Assembly (NCBI GenBank): GCA_031254365.1
Contig: JAIRUN010000188.1
Coordinates: 1 to 41,005 of the forward strand
DNA length: 41,005 nucleotides
Source of the DNA: Treponema sp.
Lineage (GTDB): Bacteria > Spirochaetota > Spirochaetia > Treponematales > Breznakiellaceae
Direction: 5' to 3'
In this document: in pieces, positions 24,521-34,200 of the stretch
Numbering within the stretch: the stretch's first letter is position 1
Layout of the letters: each line of letters starts with the position of its first letter
The notes under the pieces: generated by a model
Told to the model about the DNA's origin: nothing
The model's database searches: none
Seen by the model: only the letters and a program-made list of their open reading frames with translations
Program-made: the position numbers and the translations under genes

Positions 24521-25477
24521 ATGTCGTATAGCAGCGAAGTTGCACAGAACATAAACAGGCATATTGAACGCCTCATGCCAATACTGTCCCCGCTGGGCAT
24601 TGTGCTGGGCTTCACCCTGCCCGGCATATTCATACATCTGCGCCCGCTGGTTCCCTGGCTCTTTGGTTTGATAACTCTTGCCGGCGCGCTGAGAATGCGT
24701 ACCGCTGAATTCGGCACAACCATACGCAGCCCATTGCCCATACTGTTGTTTTTTGTCACAGGCCATATACTCACGCCGCTGATTGGATTTGCCGTTGCGT
24801 CCCGGTGCTTTAGCAACATGGATACTGTCGCGGGTTTTGTTCTGCTGCTTTCAGGCCCCACAGCAGTATCGGGTTTTATGTGGGTGAGCATATACCGCGG
24901 TGACAAGGCCCTCTGCCTTACTCTGATTTTGCTGGATACCCTGCTTGCGCCGTTTGTCGTACCTGGGGCCATTTCAATTTTGATGGGCGCACACATAACA
25001 ATGGATATGACCGGCATCGCCATTTCCCTGCTCATGATGATAGTAATTCCGACCATTGTTGGCGTAAGCATAAACGAGGCCAGCCGGGGGAGTATACCCG
25101 CGCTTGTCTGCCCATACCTGGAACCATTTTCCAAAATCTGCCTGATGCTGGTTATCGCCGCCAATGCCTCGCCTGTCGCGCCCAGAGTTCGGCTTGATGA
25201 TCCCGGCGTATGGGGTGTCGCGGCGGTCTGTATTCTGCTGTCGGTTACCGGCTTTATAATCTCGAAAGCCGCCGCCATTGCCGGAAAATGTAACGCCGAG
25301 AAGGGTATAGCTCTGTTTTTTTGCGGCGGTCTGCGGAACATCAGCGCGGTTACTACTATTGCGGTTACTTTCTTCCCCGAAGCCGCGGCCCTGCCTGCCC
25401 TGCTGGGTATCGTGTTTCAGCAGTCCATCGCAGCGGTAATGGGGAACATAAATTCGCGCCTCGACAAGAGGCGTTGA
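24521..25477 (+). CDS. Bile acid:sodium symporter (BASS) family transporter
   Basis: Multi-TM; LITLAGALRMRTAEFGTTIRSPLPILLFFVTGHILTPLIGF and LSGPTAVSGFMWVSIYRGDKALCLTLILLDTLLAP; follows the Fe-ADH stop with no gap. Confidence 0.8.
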   Translation: MSYSSEVAQNINRHIERLMPILSPLGIVLGFTLPGIFIHLRPLVPWLFGLITLAGALRMRTAEFGTTIRSPLPILLFFVTGHILTPLIGFAVASRCFSNMDTVAGFVLLLSGPTAVSGFMWVSIYRGDKALCLTLILLDTLLAPFVVPGAISILMGAHITMDMTGIAISLLMMIVIPTIVGVSINEASRGSIPALVCPYLEPFSKICLMLVIAANASPVAPRVRLDDPGVWGVAAVCILLSVTGFIISKAAAIAGKCNAEKGIALFFCGGLRNISAVTTIAVTFFPEAAALPALLGIVFQQSIAAVMGNINSRLDKRR

Positions 25478-25537
25478 CCGAAAAATGCAGCACGTTCTGC
25501 TAAAGTTTACTTCTGATTCTGCCGATAGTATAAGGCC

Positions 25538-26593
25538 ATGACTATGCGCAACCTGCTTCAGAAAGGGGGTGAAGCTGTATTTATTTTGGTACTTTTTCTC
25601 TCTCTTGTTCCCGGCGGGGCAGGAGCGCAGGTCATTGCTTTGTCAAATCCGGAAACCGGAAGTAACCCTGAAACAATGATAAGGGAACAGGGCGGCCTGT
25701 TTCCCGGCGTGTATTTTACCGATGTCATCAATACTCTAAAGGAAGCGGAAGCGGCCCATCCCTACTGGGCGAATACCAGGGCCGAGATAGACGCAATTAA
25801 CCGGGTACATTCGGATTACGCTTCCATTTTACTCAACAGTGACATTCTGGCATTTTACGGCCACCCCAGATCGCGTAACATGGGAATCCTGGGCCGTTAT
25901 CCGATAGAAGAACTCGATCAAAGACTCAGCGCGCTTGCCGCTGAATACGAAGCTGAAAGCGGCGGGCGTACCGTGCGCAAGGCATTTTATATTATTTACG
26001 GAACTGTCTGGCCCGAAGGGGAAATCGGAATACTTGGTGAAGAAATTATCAAGCGGTACATTGATTATGCGCTGGAACACGACATTCTGATTTTCCTCGA
26101 TCATCAGATAGGCCGCTTTGATCCGGTTGATTCCCTCAGGCGGATGCTTCCCTGGCTGCGTTACCCCAACGTACATCTTGCGCTGGACCCGGAATGGCGG
26201 ACCACCAAACCGATGAAAGAGATCGGAAGCGTTACCGCCGATGAAATTAACCGGGCGCAGCAGGTCATGGAAGATTACATCATTGCAAATGATATACCCG
26301 GCGAGCGACTCCTTGTGATTCACCAGTTCAACTGGATCATGATCAGAAACCGCGATAGGGTAAGAAGCGATTTCCAGCGGGTGCGGCTGGTTCACTGCGC
26401 CGATGGTTTTGGCACGCCGCGCCTGAAACGCGCTTCATACGCCTTTAATGCCGAAGCTCAAAACATACCAATTAAAGGTTTTAAACTGTTCTACAACTTC
26501 GGCATTTCCGGCGCTGGTTATGATGAGCCTCTGCTCAGTCCCAAACAGGTATACGAACTCAACCCCCGTCCCTATGTTATTATGTATCAGTAA
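25538..26593 (+). CDS. Conserved exported protein of unknown function
   Basis: Signal peptide then ~320 aa including DILAFYGHPRSRNMGILGRYP and PWLRYPNVHLALDPEW; start may instead be the ATG at 25544. Confidence 0.7.
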   Translation: MTMRNLLQKGGEAVFILVLFLSLVPGGAGAQVIALSNPETGSNPETMIREQGGLFPGVYFTDVINTLKEAEAAHPYWANTRAEIDAINRVHSDYASILLNSDILAFYGHPRSRNMGILGRYPIEELDQRLSALAAEYEAESGGRTVRKAFYIIYGTVWPEGEIGILGEEIIKRYIDYALEHDILIFLDHQIGRFDPVDSLRRMLPWLRYPNVHLALDPEWRTTKPMKEIGSVTADEINRAQQVMEDYIIANDIPGERLLVIHQFNWIMIRNRDRVRSDFQRVRLVHCADGFGTPRLKRASYAFNAEAQNIPIKGFKLFYNFGISGAGYDEPLLSPKQVYELNPRPYVIMYQ

Positions 26594-26652
26594 TCCCCCC
26601 ACTCCCTGAAAAAATAAATTTATGCTACAGTAACATCACAAGGGAGAAATAT

Positions 26653-28947
26653 ATGATCGAGCTATATAACTCAGGGGCGTATCTCATTCGGGGTTCGCAG
26701 ATTATAAAAGATGACGCGGAAGCCGCCGCCAAACTGAAACAACTGGGGGTATCCGCCGCCAGAGATGAGGCCCGTAATGGCGCTATTTCCCAGGGGATTC
26801 TGTCGGCCCATAATTCGGGCGATGAGCAAAATCTCAGGCTGCGCTTTGATTCACTTACTTCCCACGATATTACCTATGTGGGGATCATTCAGACCGCCCG
26901 CGCCAGCGGTATGGAGAAATTTCCCATGCCATACATTCTGACCAACTGTCACAACAGCCTCTGCGCGGTTGGAGGAACGATCAATCAGGATGATCATGTG
27001 TTTGCCCTGAGCGCGGCGAAAAAATACGGAGGCGTGTATGTGCCGCCCCACCTCGCGGTGATCCACTCTTATAACCGGGAAATGATGGCAGGCTGCGGTA
27101 AAATGATCCTCGGTTCGGACAGCCACACCCGTTACGGTGCGCTGGGTACGCTGGCTGTTGGCGAAGGGGGCGGCGAGCTTGCAAAGCAACTAGTGGGCAG
27201 AACTTACGACATTGCCCGCCCGCCCGTGGTAGCGGTGTATTTGACCGGCGAACCAATGAAAGGTGTCGGCCCCCACGATGTGGCGCTGGCAATTATCGCG
27301 GCGGTATTCAATAACGGTTATGTGAAAAACAAGGTGATGGAATTTGTGGGCGATGGAATCGCAAAGCTGCCGGTTGATTTCCGCAACGGCATTGATGTAA
27401 TGACAACCGAAACCGCCTGCTGGTCCTCCATTTGGCAGACCGATGATCAGGTGAAGAATTATCTTGAAACGCGGGGACGCGGCGGGGATTACCACGAACT
27501 CAAGCCCGCTGATGTCGCGTATTATGACGGCCTCATTTATGTTGATCTCTCAAAAATTGAGCCGTGTATAGCCCTGCCTTTTCATCCGTCTAATGTCTAT
27601 ACGATTAAAGAATTGCAGCAAAATGCCGCTGACATTTTGGCAAAGACCGAAGCAGATGGATTAAAAGCTTTAGGTGTGCCGGGTCTCAATCTGGGTCTCA
27701 AGGCAAAGAACCGTAATGGCGGAGTCTGGGCGGATCAGGCGGTAATCGTTGGCTGCTCAGGCGGCATATTTGACAACGTCATGGCCGCGGCGGATATTAT
27801 CAAAGGCGCTTCTATCGGCAGCGGTAACTTTACCATGAGCGTGTACCCGGAAAGCCAGCCCACCTATCTGGAACTGCTGCGCAATGGCGCGGCGGAAACA
27901 TTTATGAGCGCCGGGATTTTAATGCGGGAAGCTTTCTGCGGCCCCTGTTTTGGCGCGGGGGACACTCCCGCCAACAGCGAACTTTCGATACGCCATGCGA
28001 CGCGCAACTTCCCCAACCGCGAAGGCTCAAAGCCCGGCGATGGGCAAATTGCGTCAGTGGCCCTGATGGATGCCCGTTCCATTGCCGCCACTGCGCGTAA
28101 CGCCGGCAGGATCACCGCCGCTACGGAACTTGACATTCCCTTTGGCAAATACAAATTCTTTTTTGAAAAGAGCGTGTATGACAAGCGGGTGTATAATGGC
28201 ATTGGAAAGCCCGCGCCGGAAACTGAACTTGCGTTTGGCCCCAACATTAAAGACTGGCCCGCAATGCCCGCCCTGCCGGAACATCTGCTCATTAAAATTG
28301 TCAGCTTCATCAGCGATCCGGTAACTACCACCGATGAGCTTATTCCTTCGGGTGAAACATCGTCATACCGTTCAAATCCCCTGCGCCTTGCGGAATTTAC
28401 CCTGAGCCGCAAAGACCCCTCTTATGTGGGGAAGGCAAAGGAAGTGCAGGGCTTTGAAGCGCAGCGGCAGGCCGGAACAGCATCTGCTGAAATAGATGCA
28501 ATGCTTAAAAAAATTCACAGCATTTCAGGATTCGGCGGAATTGGACTTTCCGGTGTAGGAATTGGCAGCGCGATTTTCGCCCGCAAACCCGGCGATGGTT
28601 CTGCCCGCGAACAGGCCGCATCCTGTCAGCGGGTGCTGGGCGCGGCGGCAAATTTCGCGCTTGAATACGCCACCAAGCGCTACCGCTCGAATCTGATCAA
28701 CTGGGGAATTCTTCCCTTCATCATCAGTGATGAAAAGGCTTTAAGTTCAGGTACATATCTGTTCTTCCCTGACATAAAAAAATCCGTGGGGGAAAAAACA
28801 GAACACATCACCGGCTATGTGTTAGGCGATCAAACAGCGGAAATTACCGCGACACTTGGAGAACTCACTGAAACGGAACGGCAGATATTGATTGACGGAT
28901 GCCTGATCAATTATTATGCGGCTGAAAACCGCCGGTCAGCTTCCTGA
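26653..28947 (+). CDS. Aconitase-family hydratase (YbhJ-like)
   Basis: LTSHDITYVGIIQTARASG, ILGSDSHTRYGALGTLAVGEGGGELAKQL, MREAFCGPCFGAGDTPAN, SIRHATRNFPNREGSKPGDGQIASVALMDARSIAATA. Confidence 0.88.
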   Translation: MIELYNSGAYLIRGSQIIKDDAEAAAKLKQLGVSAARDEARNGAISQGILSAHNSGDEQNLRLRFDSLTSHDITYVGIIQTARASGMEKFPMPYILTNCHNSLCAVGGTINQDDHVFALSAAKKYGGVYVPPHLAVIHSYNREMMAGCGKMILGSDSHTRYGALGTLAVGEGGGELAKQLVGRTYDIARPPVVAVYLTGEPMKGVGPHDVALAIIAAVFNNGYVKNKVMEFVGDGIAKLPVDFRNGIDVMTTETACWSSIWQTDDQVKNYLETRGRGGDYHELKPADVAYYDGLIYVDLSKIEPCIALPFHPSNVYTIKELQQNAADILAKTEADGLKALGVPGLNLGLKAKNRNGGVWADQAVIVGCSGGIFDNVMAAADIIKGASIGSGNFTMSVYPESQPTYLELLRNGAAETFMSAGILMREAFCGPCFGAGDTPANSELSIRHATRNFPNREGSKPGDGQIASVALMDARSIAATARNAGRITAATELDIPFGKYKFFFEKSVYDKRVYNGIGKPAPETELAFGPNIKDWPAMPALPEHLLIKIVSFISDPVTTTDELIPSGETSSYRSNPLRLAEFTLSRKDPSYVGKAKEVQGFEAQRQAGTASAEIDAMLKKIHSISGFGGIGLSGVGIGSAIFARKPGDGSAREQAASCQRVLGAAANFALEYATKRYRSNLINWGILPFIISDEKALSSGTYLFFPDIKKSVGEKTEHITGYVLGDQTAEITATLGELTETERQILIDGCLINYYAAENRRSAS

Positions 28948-28965
28948 AAATTTTATTCAGGGCTT

Positions 28966-31569
28966 ATGAGCTTTTCCGGCTTTATCGTCCACGCGTATCC
29001 GGACATCAGGCGGAACCGGCTCTACTGCGTAGGCCGCCTTGCGGACGGGCGTTCCTTTGCCGCGGTTGAGGAACACTGGCGGCCCTATATTCACATTTTT
29101 GAAGGCGACCGCTCTCGCGCGCTGCCCTTGCTTTCCGCATTGCGCTTTGAGGAATTTTCCTCCGAACTGGAAGCCTTTTCCGGTACGGAACCATTGCGTT
29201 GTCTGCGATTTTTCCGTTACGGCGACCGGTTAAAAGCCGTCAGTTTGCTGGAAGAAGCCGTCATTCAAAGCCCTGATGCCGGAATAAAACCCGCGGAACT
29301 TTTTCTGATTGAACGGCATATCCGGGGGCCGGTGATTGTGCAGGGACAGGATTCGCCGGGCAGACGGGTTGATCTGGTTATACGTAATCCTAAGTTTTTT
29401 GCGCCTGAACAAATGCTGCCTGAGCAGACCGCGCCTCAAAAGACAACGCCTCTTGAGGCGATTTCCCTGCGAATTGCTTCGGTTGATATTGAAACTGATG
29501 TAAAATCAGGTGTCATCCGCGCGGTAAGCGTGTCATGGGCAGATAATGTCGAAAATATCATTCAAGGCATAGTCCGGGTGGTATCCGGTGCCGAAAATCC
29601 GGCTTGTGATTTTATTTTTTATCACGTTGACGAAAAATCCCTGCTTTCCGCTTTTATCGAAGACATTCGCCGCGTTGATCCTGATGTGCTTACCGGCTGG
29701 AATTTTCTGGATTTTGATTTTCCCCGGCTGGCGGAACGCTGCGATTTTCTGGGCCTTCCATTTGTATTGGGCCGTTCCTCTGAACCGGCGAAATTTTTCC
29801 CCGGAGACGCGCCATCCAGCGGCTGGCAGTGGCGGCGCAGGTCAGCATCGGCCATTGTTCCTGGCAGGCAGGTTTTGGACGCATTGCGCATAATGCGGGC
29901 AGGAACTTTCGGCAGCACAGGCGGTTTGCGTGTTTCATGGGGAGATGAATCTGCCGCTGACTTTACACTGGAAACAGTGGCCCGAACCGTACTTGGAGAG
30001 GGAAAGATCGTCCATTCATCAGGTGAAGAAAAAATCGCCGAACTTGAAAAACTCTATACCGAAGACCCGCGGCGTTTTGGCGAATACTGTTTGCGGGACG
30101 CGGAGCTTGTTCTGCGGATTCTCGCAAAAACCGGCCTGTTTCGCCTGACGCTGGAACGTGCCTCATTGACCGGCGTTAGTCTGGACAAGGCGTGGACCAG
30201 CGTGGTGAGTTTTGAACGAATCTATGGAATGGAACTCAGGCGGAAGGGCATTGCCGCTCCTGCTGTTGATCCGGGGGCTGATGTTTCAGGCGCGGCCGGT
30301 GGAACCGTGCTTGATCCCATGCCGGGGCTTTTCAACAATGTGGCTGTTTTTGATTTTCGCAGCCTATACCCGACGATCATGCTGAGCTTTAACATTGATC
30401 CCCTTGCACACGCCCGCGCCGGAACACCGGGTGGCGCGGCTAACGACATGACAAATAACGCCGCGCCAATAATAGCACCTAACGGGGCGGCTTTCTCCCG
30501 CAACCCAGGACTGCTTCCCGCAATCATCGCCGAGTATTTTGCGGCGCGCCGCCGCGCCATTGATGCGGGGGATTCCATTGCCGCGCAGGTGTATAAAATT
30601 CTGATGAACAGTTTTTACGGCGTACTGGGAACCGGCGCGTGCCGTTACGGACGCACCGCGCTTGCCGGGGCAATCACATCATTTGCGCGGAAGTGGCTGC
30701 TCTTTTCGCGTGACTGGTTCAGCGAAAAGGGCTTCCGCGTACTGTACGGCGACACGGATTCCCTTTTTGTGGAGACGGATTTTAACGACAGCGCATCCTT
30801 TGGTGATTTTGCGGAACGCTGCGGCGGTCTCGCAAAAGAACTCAACAAGGTAATTGCGGAAAAAGTCCGCGCGGACTACGATCTGGAATCCCATATTGAG
30901 CTTCGTTTTGAAAAAGCCTACCGGCGTTTTTTGATTCCGCCCCTGCGGAATGTTCACGCTGATACATCCGAAGATTCTGAAGAAGTTTTGCGTAGCAAAA
31001 CTCCACGGGGCCGGGCAAAAGGCTATTCGGGTTATCTGATTCATGCTCCTGGCGAATCCGGTGAAACCCCGCCAAGTGTCGAGGTACGGGGCATGGAAGC
31101 GGTACGCAGCGATACCACTCCTTTGGCCCGCCGCCTCCAGCTTGAACTGCTGGAACTGGTTTTTTCCGGCTGCAGCGAGGAACAGTTCAGGGCCCAGGTG
31201 CAGCAGACAATAGAAGCAATGCGGGCGGGAAAACTCGACTCCGAACTGGTTTACCGCAAGCGCCTGTCCCGCTATCCTGAAACATACACCGCGTCAACGC
31301 CGCCGCAGGTAAAAGCCGCCCGCGCTCTGGGCTGGAAAAAACGGCGGGGAACCGTGGAATACCTCTGGACAGTAGATGGCCCGCTGCCAGTATCCCTTCC
31401 CCACGGAGCGATTGATTATGATCATTATGCCGCTTCGCAGGTTTTTCCCCTTGCCCGTTCAATCGCCGAGGCAGCGCATTGGGACCCTGATTTTTTCGCG
31501 CAGGGCAGGGCGCGTTCCGGGCGCGGTGCGGAATTCGCAAAAGGCCAGATAGAGATTGACTTTTCGTGA
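28966..31569 (+). CDS. polB: Family B DNA polymerase (DNA polymerase II-like)
   Basis: Exonuclease motifs SVDIETD, GWNFLDFDFPRL, YCLRDAEL; polymerase motifs FDFRSLYPTIMLSFNIDP, KILMNSFYGVLG, LYGDTDSLFVE; VRGMEAVRSDTTPLAR. Confidence 0.94.
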   Translation: MSFSGFIVHAYPDIRRNRLYCVGRLADGRSFAAVEEHWRPYIHIFEGDRSRALPLLSALRFEEFSSELEAFSGTEPLRCLRFFRYGDRLKAVSLLEEAVIQSPDAGIKPAELFLIERHIRGPVIVQGQDSPGRRVDLVIRNPKFFAPEQMLPEQTAPQKTTPLEAISLRIASVDIETDVKSGVIRAVSVSWADNVENIIQGIVRVVSGAENPACDFIFYHVDEKSLLSAFIEDIRRVDPDVLTGWNFLDFDFPRLAERCDFLGLPFVLGRSSEPAKFFPGDAPSSGWQWRRRSASAIVPGRQVLDALRIMRAGTFGSTGGLRVSWGDESAADFTLETVARTVLGEGKIVHSSGEEKIAELEKLYTEDPRRFGEYCLRDAELVLRILAKTGLFRLTLERASLTGVSLDKAWTSVVSFERIYGMELRRKGIAAPAVDPGADVSGAAGGTVLDPMPGLFNNVAVFDFRSLYPTIMLSFNIDPLAHARAGTPGGAANDMTNNAAPIIAPNGAAFSRNPGLLPAIIAEYFAARRRAIDAGDSIAAQVYKILMNSFYGVLGTGACRYGRTALAGAITSFARKWLLFSRDWFSEKGFRVLYGDTDSLFVETDFNDSASFGDFAERCGGLAKELNKVIAEKVRADYDLESHIELRFEKAYRRFLIPPLRNVHADTSEDSEEVLRSKTPRGRAKGYSGYLIHAPGESGETPPSVEVRGMEAVRSDTTPLARRLQLELLELVFSGCSEEQFRAQVQQTIEAMRAGKLDSELVYRKRLSRYPETYTASTPPQVKAARALGWKKRRGTVEYLWTVDGPLPVSLPHGAIDYDHYAASQVFPLARSIAEAAHWDPDFFAQGRARSGRGAEFAKGQIEIDFS
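30984..31002. repeat. Perfect small palindrome within polB
   Basis: AGTTTTGC-gta-GCAAAACT; encodes part of 'EEVLRSKTPR'. Confidence 0.65.
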
Positions 31570-31584
31570 TTATTGTAATATATT
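31556..31584 (+). promoter_or_regulatory. Putative promoter for the PTS EIIA gene, overlapping the polB 3' end
   Basis: TTGACT (31556-31561), 17 nt, TATATT (31579-31584), 6 nt, ATG (31591). Confidence 0.6.
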
Positions 31585-31590
31585 GGTAGT

Positions 31591-32037
31591 ATGAATCTGA
31601 AAACTGTACTCACAGCGGAAACTATCAGCCTTCATCTGAAAGGTTCCTCCAAAGATGAGATCATCAACGAATTACTCGATATATTGGTTGCCGCGAAGAA
31701 AATTCCGGACAGGGCAGCCGCACATAACGCAATATTGGAGCGGGAACAGAAGATGTCCACCGGCATGAAGCACGGCATCGCCATTCCGCACGGCAAGAGT
31801 CCTACCATTAGCGAACTGGTTGCCTGTATCGGAATTTCCGACCATGCGGTGGATTTTGATTCTCTGGATCATGAGCCCTGCCGGATTTTCATTATGACCC
31901 TTTCTCCGGTAGAAAAAACCGGTCCGCATTTGCAGTTTCTCGCGGAAATCAGTCTGCTCTTCAAGAGTTCTGAAAAACGCCGGGAGATACTCAATGCTGA
32001 TTCGGCAGAAATGATTATGCGGATACTTTCCGAATAA
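31591..32037 (+). CDS. PTS EIIA component (fructose/nitrogen type)
   Basis: ILEREQKMSTGMKHGIAIPHGKSPTISELVACIGISDHAVDFDSLDHEPCRIFIMTLSP. Confidence 0.88.
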   Translation: MNLKTVLTAETISLHLKGSSKDEIINELLDILVAAKKIPDRAAAHNAILEREQKMSTGMKHGIAIPHGKSPTISELVACIGISDHAVDFDSLDHEPCRIFIMTLSPVEKTGPHLQFLAEISLLFKSSEKRREILNADSAEMIMRILSE

Positions 32038-32047
32038 ATTCTACCTT

Positions 32048-33250
32048 TTAATTCTGTAACGCTTCCCGCGCGAGATTTTTGACCGCAGGGGTCCAATCCA
32101 GAGCGAGAACGGAGTTCAGGGCAGGTCTGCCTATCGCATTTTTGGTAGTCCCCAAAGCGGAGATGATCGCCCTGACCATATCTTCGTCCCCCCGTCTGAT
32201 GTCGCCGATCTGCCGTTTGCCATTAAGCTCCATAAGGTATCCTGAAAGCAGCTGGGCGGCTTCATCAGTACCCAGAGAAGCAAGGGCGGCGACAACAGCG
32301 AAGCGTTCATCTTGATCGCCTCTGGTATAGGAACGATCCAGTGATGTATATACCGAATCGTCAGTGGTTTTATACTTGTTGATCATGGCAATCGCCATCT
32401 TCCTCATGCTGATAATCGTACCTTGCGCCTGCCTGTCGGAGGTGTTAACTCTCCAGCCTTCGGCAAGGGCCGCTACCGCTACGGATGCTTTTGATTCATT
32501 GGATACATTGACTCTTCTGGTTGAACCATCTTCTTCGGGAGCCTGGTAATTTTCAATGAACTGCAAGGCGGTGAATTTTTCCGCGTAATTGAAACTCGAA
32601 CCTTTAACAACATTTATCATAGGGGTTGTGGGATCATCCATGATATAGGAAAGCGACCGTAAGGCCTGATTTTTGATCCGTGATGAATACCAGCCGGTAG
32701 CGGCAGAGAATACCGGAAGGATGCCATCGGGATCCTGATATTTTTCAAGGGCAATGATCGCGCCAAAGGCAATGCGTTCTCCATTCAGGACATCTCTGGT
32801 AGGGCCCGCATTGGTAGTTCTCAGAATCTGGATCACAGGGGGAAGATAGTCTTTCGCTTCCACTCTGCCCAGCGCTATCATTGCTTCGGCCTTTACCAGC
32901 GGAGCCGGAAAAACATCCACTAACTGCCAGAGATCCGGAGCGGCCTCGGTATATTTTTCATCACCCAGAAGCTGCGATATAATTATAGCCTGATCTTCGG
33001 CGGCATTTCTCTCGGTAGCGTTTCTGACAAGCCTGTAATCCGCAATCAGGCGGTGAAGTATTCTTGCGTAAAATTCCCCTGCTCCGGTCAGCCGAGCTTC
33101 CTTTATATTCTGCAGAATGACAAGCTGCGCCATATGGGTTGAGGTATTGCGGTAGAGCGTATCGTACATCATCACTTCTTCTGATTGGGCAAAAACCGTG
33201 GCCGCTGTAACCATCGATAGTACAAGAACAACAATAATAATCTTTTTCAT
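32048..33250 (-). CDS. HEAT-repeat exported protein
   Basis: Signal peptide MKKIIIVVLVLSMVTAATVFAQ; HEAT-like repeats (KAEAMIALGRVEAKDYLPPVIQIL; AVVAALASLGTDEAAQLLSGYL). Start corrected from 33298. Confidence 0.75.
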   Translation of the reverse strand: MKKIIIVVLVLSMVTAATVFAQSEEVMMYDTLYRNTSTHMAQLVILQNIKEARLTGAGEFYARILHRLIADYRLVRNATERNAAEDQAIIISQLLGDEKYTEAAPDLWQLVDVFPAPLVKAEAMIALGRVEAKDYLPPVIQILRTTNAGPTRDVLNGERIAFGAIIALEKYQDPDGILPVFSAATGWYSSRIKNQALRSLSYIMDDPTTPMINVVKGSSFNYAEKFTALQFIENYQAPEEDGSTRRVNVSNESKASVAVAALAEGWRVNTSDRQAQGTIISMRKMAIAMINKYKTTDDSVYTSLDRSYTRGDQDERFAVVAALASLGTDEAAQLLSGYLMELNGKRQIGDIRRGDEDMVRAIISALGTTKNAIGRPALNSVLALDWTPAVKNLAREALQN

Positions 33251-33260
33251 TTTAACCCCT

Positions 33261-34103
33261 TTATCTGGTCTGTTGACCCGGTCCAAAGCTGTATCCATAG
33301 GCTATTCTCCGGGTAGACTTTCCCTGGATATTTTCGATAATTTTGCTGCGTAATAAGCCGTCTCTATACTCGTTGATTTCCTCCATCTGTATCGTACCAT
33401 CCGCCGCGAGTATTTCCTTTTTTATTTCAAGCCCGTCCTGCCATGTCATTCTGATAGTAGAAGCGATCTGCCCTTCGGCATTATGTACCAGTTGTACGCT
33501 GAGATTGCCCTGGCTGTTGTATTGATATTCGGTATAACTGATCCTGTTTCCTCCGCTGTCTCTGGTTTCGGAACGGGTTATCCTTCTGTTATCAAAAGTA
33601 TACACCGTTTCGGCCATTGTTATACCCTGAGCGTCCTTGAAGATCCGGCGTATCTGGTTTCCCGCGCTATCATAGGTATATTCATAACTGGAGATGGCCC
33701 TGTTTCTCTCATCAACTATTGCTTCACGCGAGAGTCTGCCTTGCGGGTTGTATTCGAATATCACGCTGTTTCTGATACGATTTTCAGCGTCTCTGGTGAT
33801 TTTTTTGATCAAAGGGCCTCTGCTGTCCTGATAGACAAATTCGATCTGTTCCAGTATAGTACCGGAAGCGGAACGCCGAACTTGACTCTCTTCGCGGGAA
33901 TAGGAAGCGTCCCAATAAAAAAAGATGACTTCGTCTATTCTGCCATTGGCATTAAAAATTGATTCCCTGGACTTGAATGCTTCACGGCCCTGTCTGTCAA
34001 CAGAGACCCGAATGGTTCCTCCGGGTAATGGTTCACCTCCTGTTTGGGAATATACGCCAGCCGCCAGAAAAACGGCGCATATACAGAGAATAAACTTTCT
34101 CAT
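33261..34103 (-). CDS. Exported repeat-rich protein (YD/MORN-like short repeats)
   Basis: Signal peptide; repeated Y..D..G..I...D..G pattern (YEYTYDSAGNQIRRIFKDAQGITMAETVYTFDN, YTEYQYNSQGNLSVQLVHNAEGQI). Confidence 0.65.
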   Translation of the reverse strand: MRKFILCICAVFLAAGVYSQTGGEPLPGGTIRVSVDRQGREAFKSRESIFNANGRIDEVIFFYWDASYSREESQVRRSASGTILEQIEFVYQDSRGPLIKKITRDAENRIRNSVIFEYNPQGRLSREAIVDERNRAISSYEYTYDSAGNQIRRIFKDAQGITMAETVYTFDNRRITRSETRDSGGNRISYTEYQYNSQGNLSVQLVHNAEGQIASTIRMTWQDGLEIKKEILAADGTIQMEEINEYRDGLLRSKIIENIQGKSTRRIAYGYSFGPGQQTR

Positions 34104-34200
34104 TTTTTATACTCCCCCTTATACAGCAATATGCTATACTTCAATATATAATACCTCAATACTGAATATCAGACAAGCCTGAAATACCGGAGGAAACAAG

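Noticed and set aside
29433-29459. GCCTCAA...TTGAGGC inverted repeat in polB
   Set aside because: Short, and lies in a variable linker; within the range expected by chance in this much sequence.
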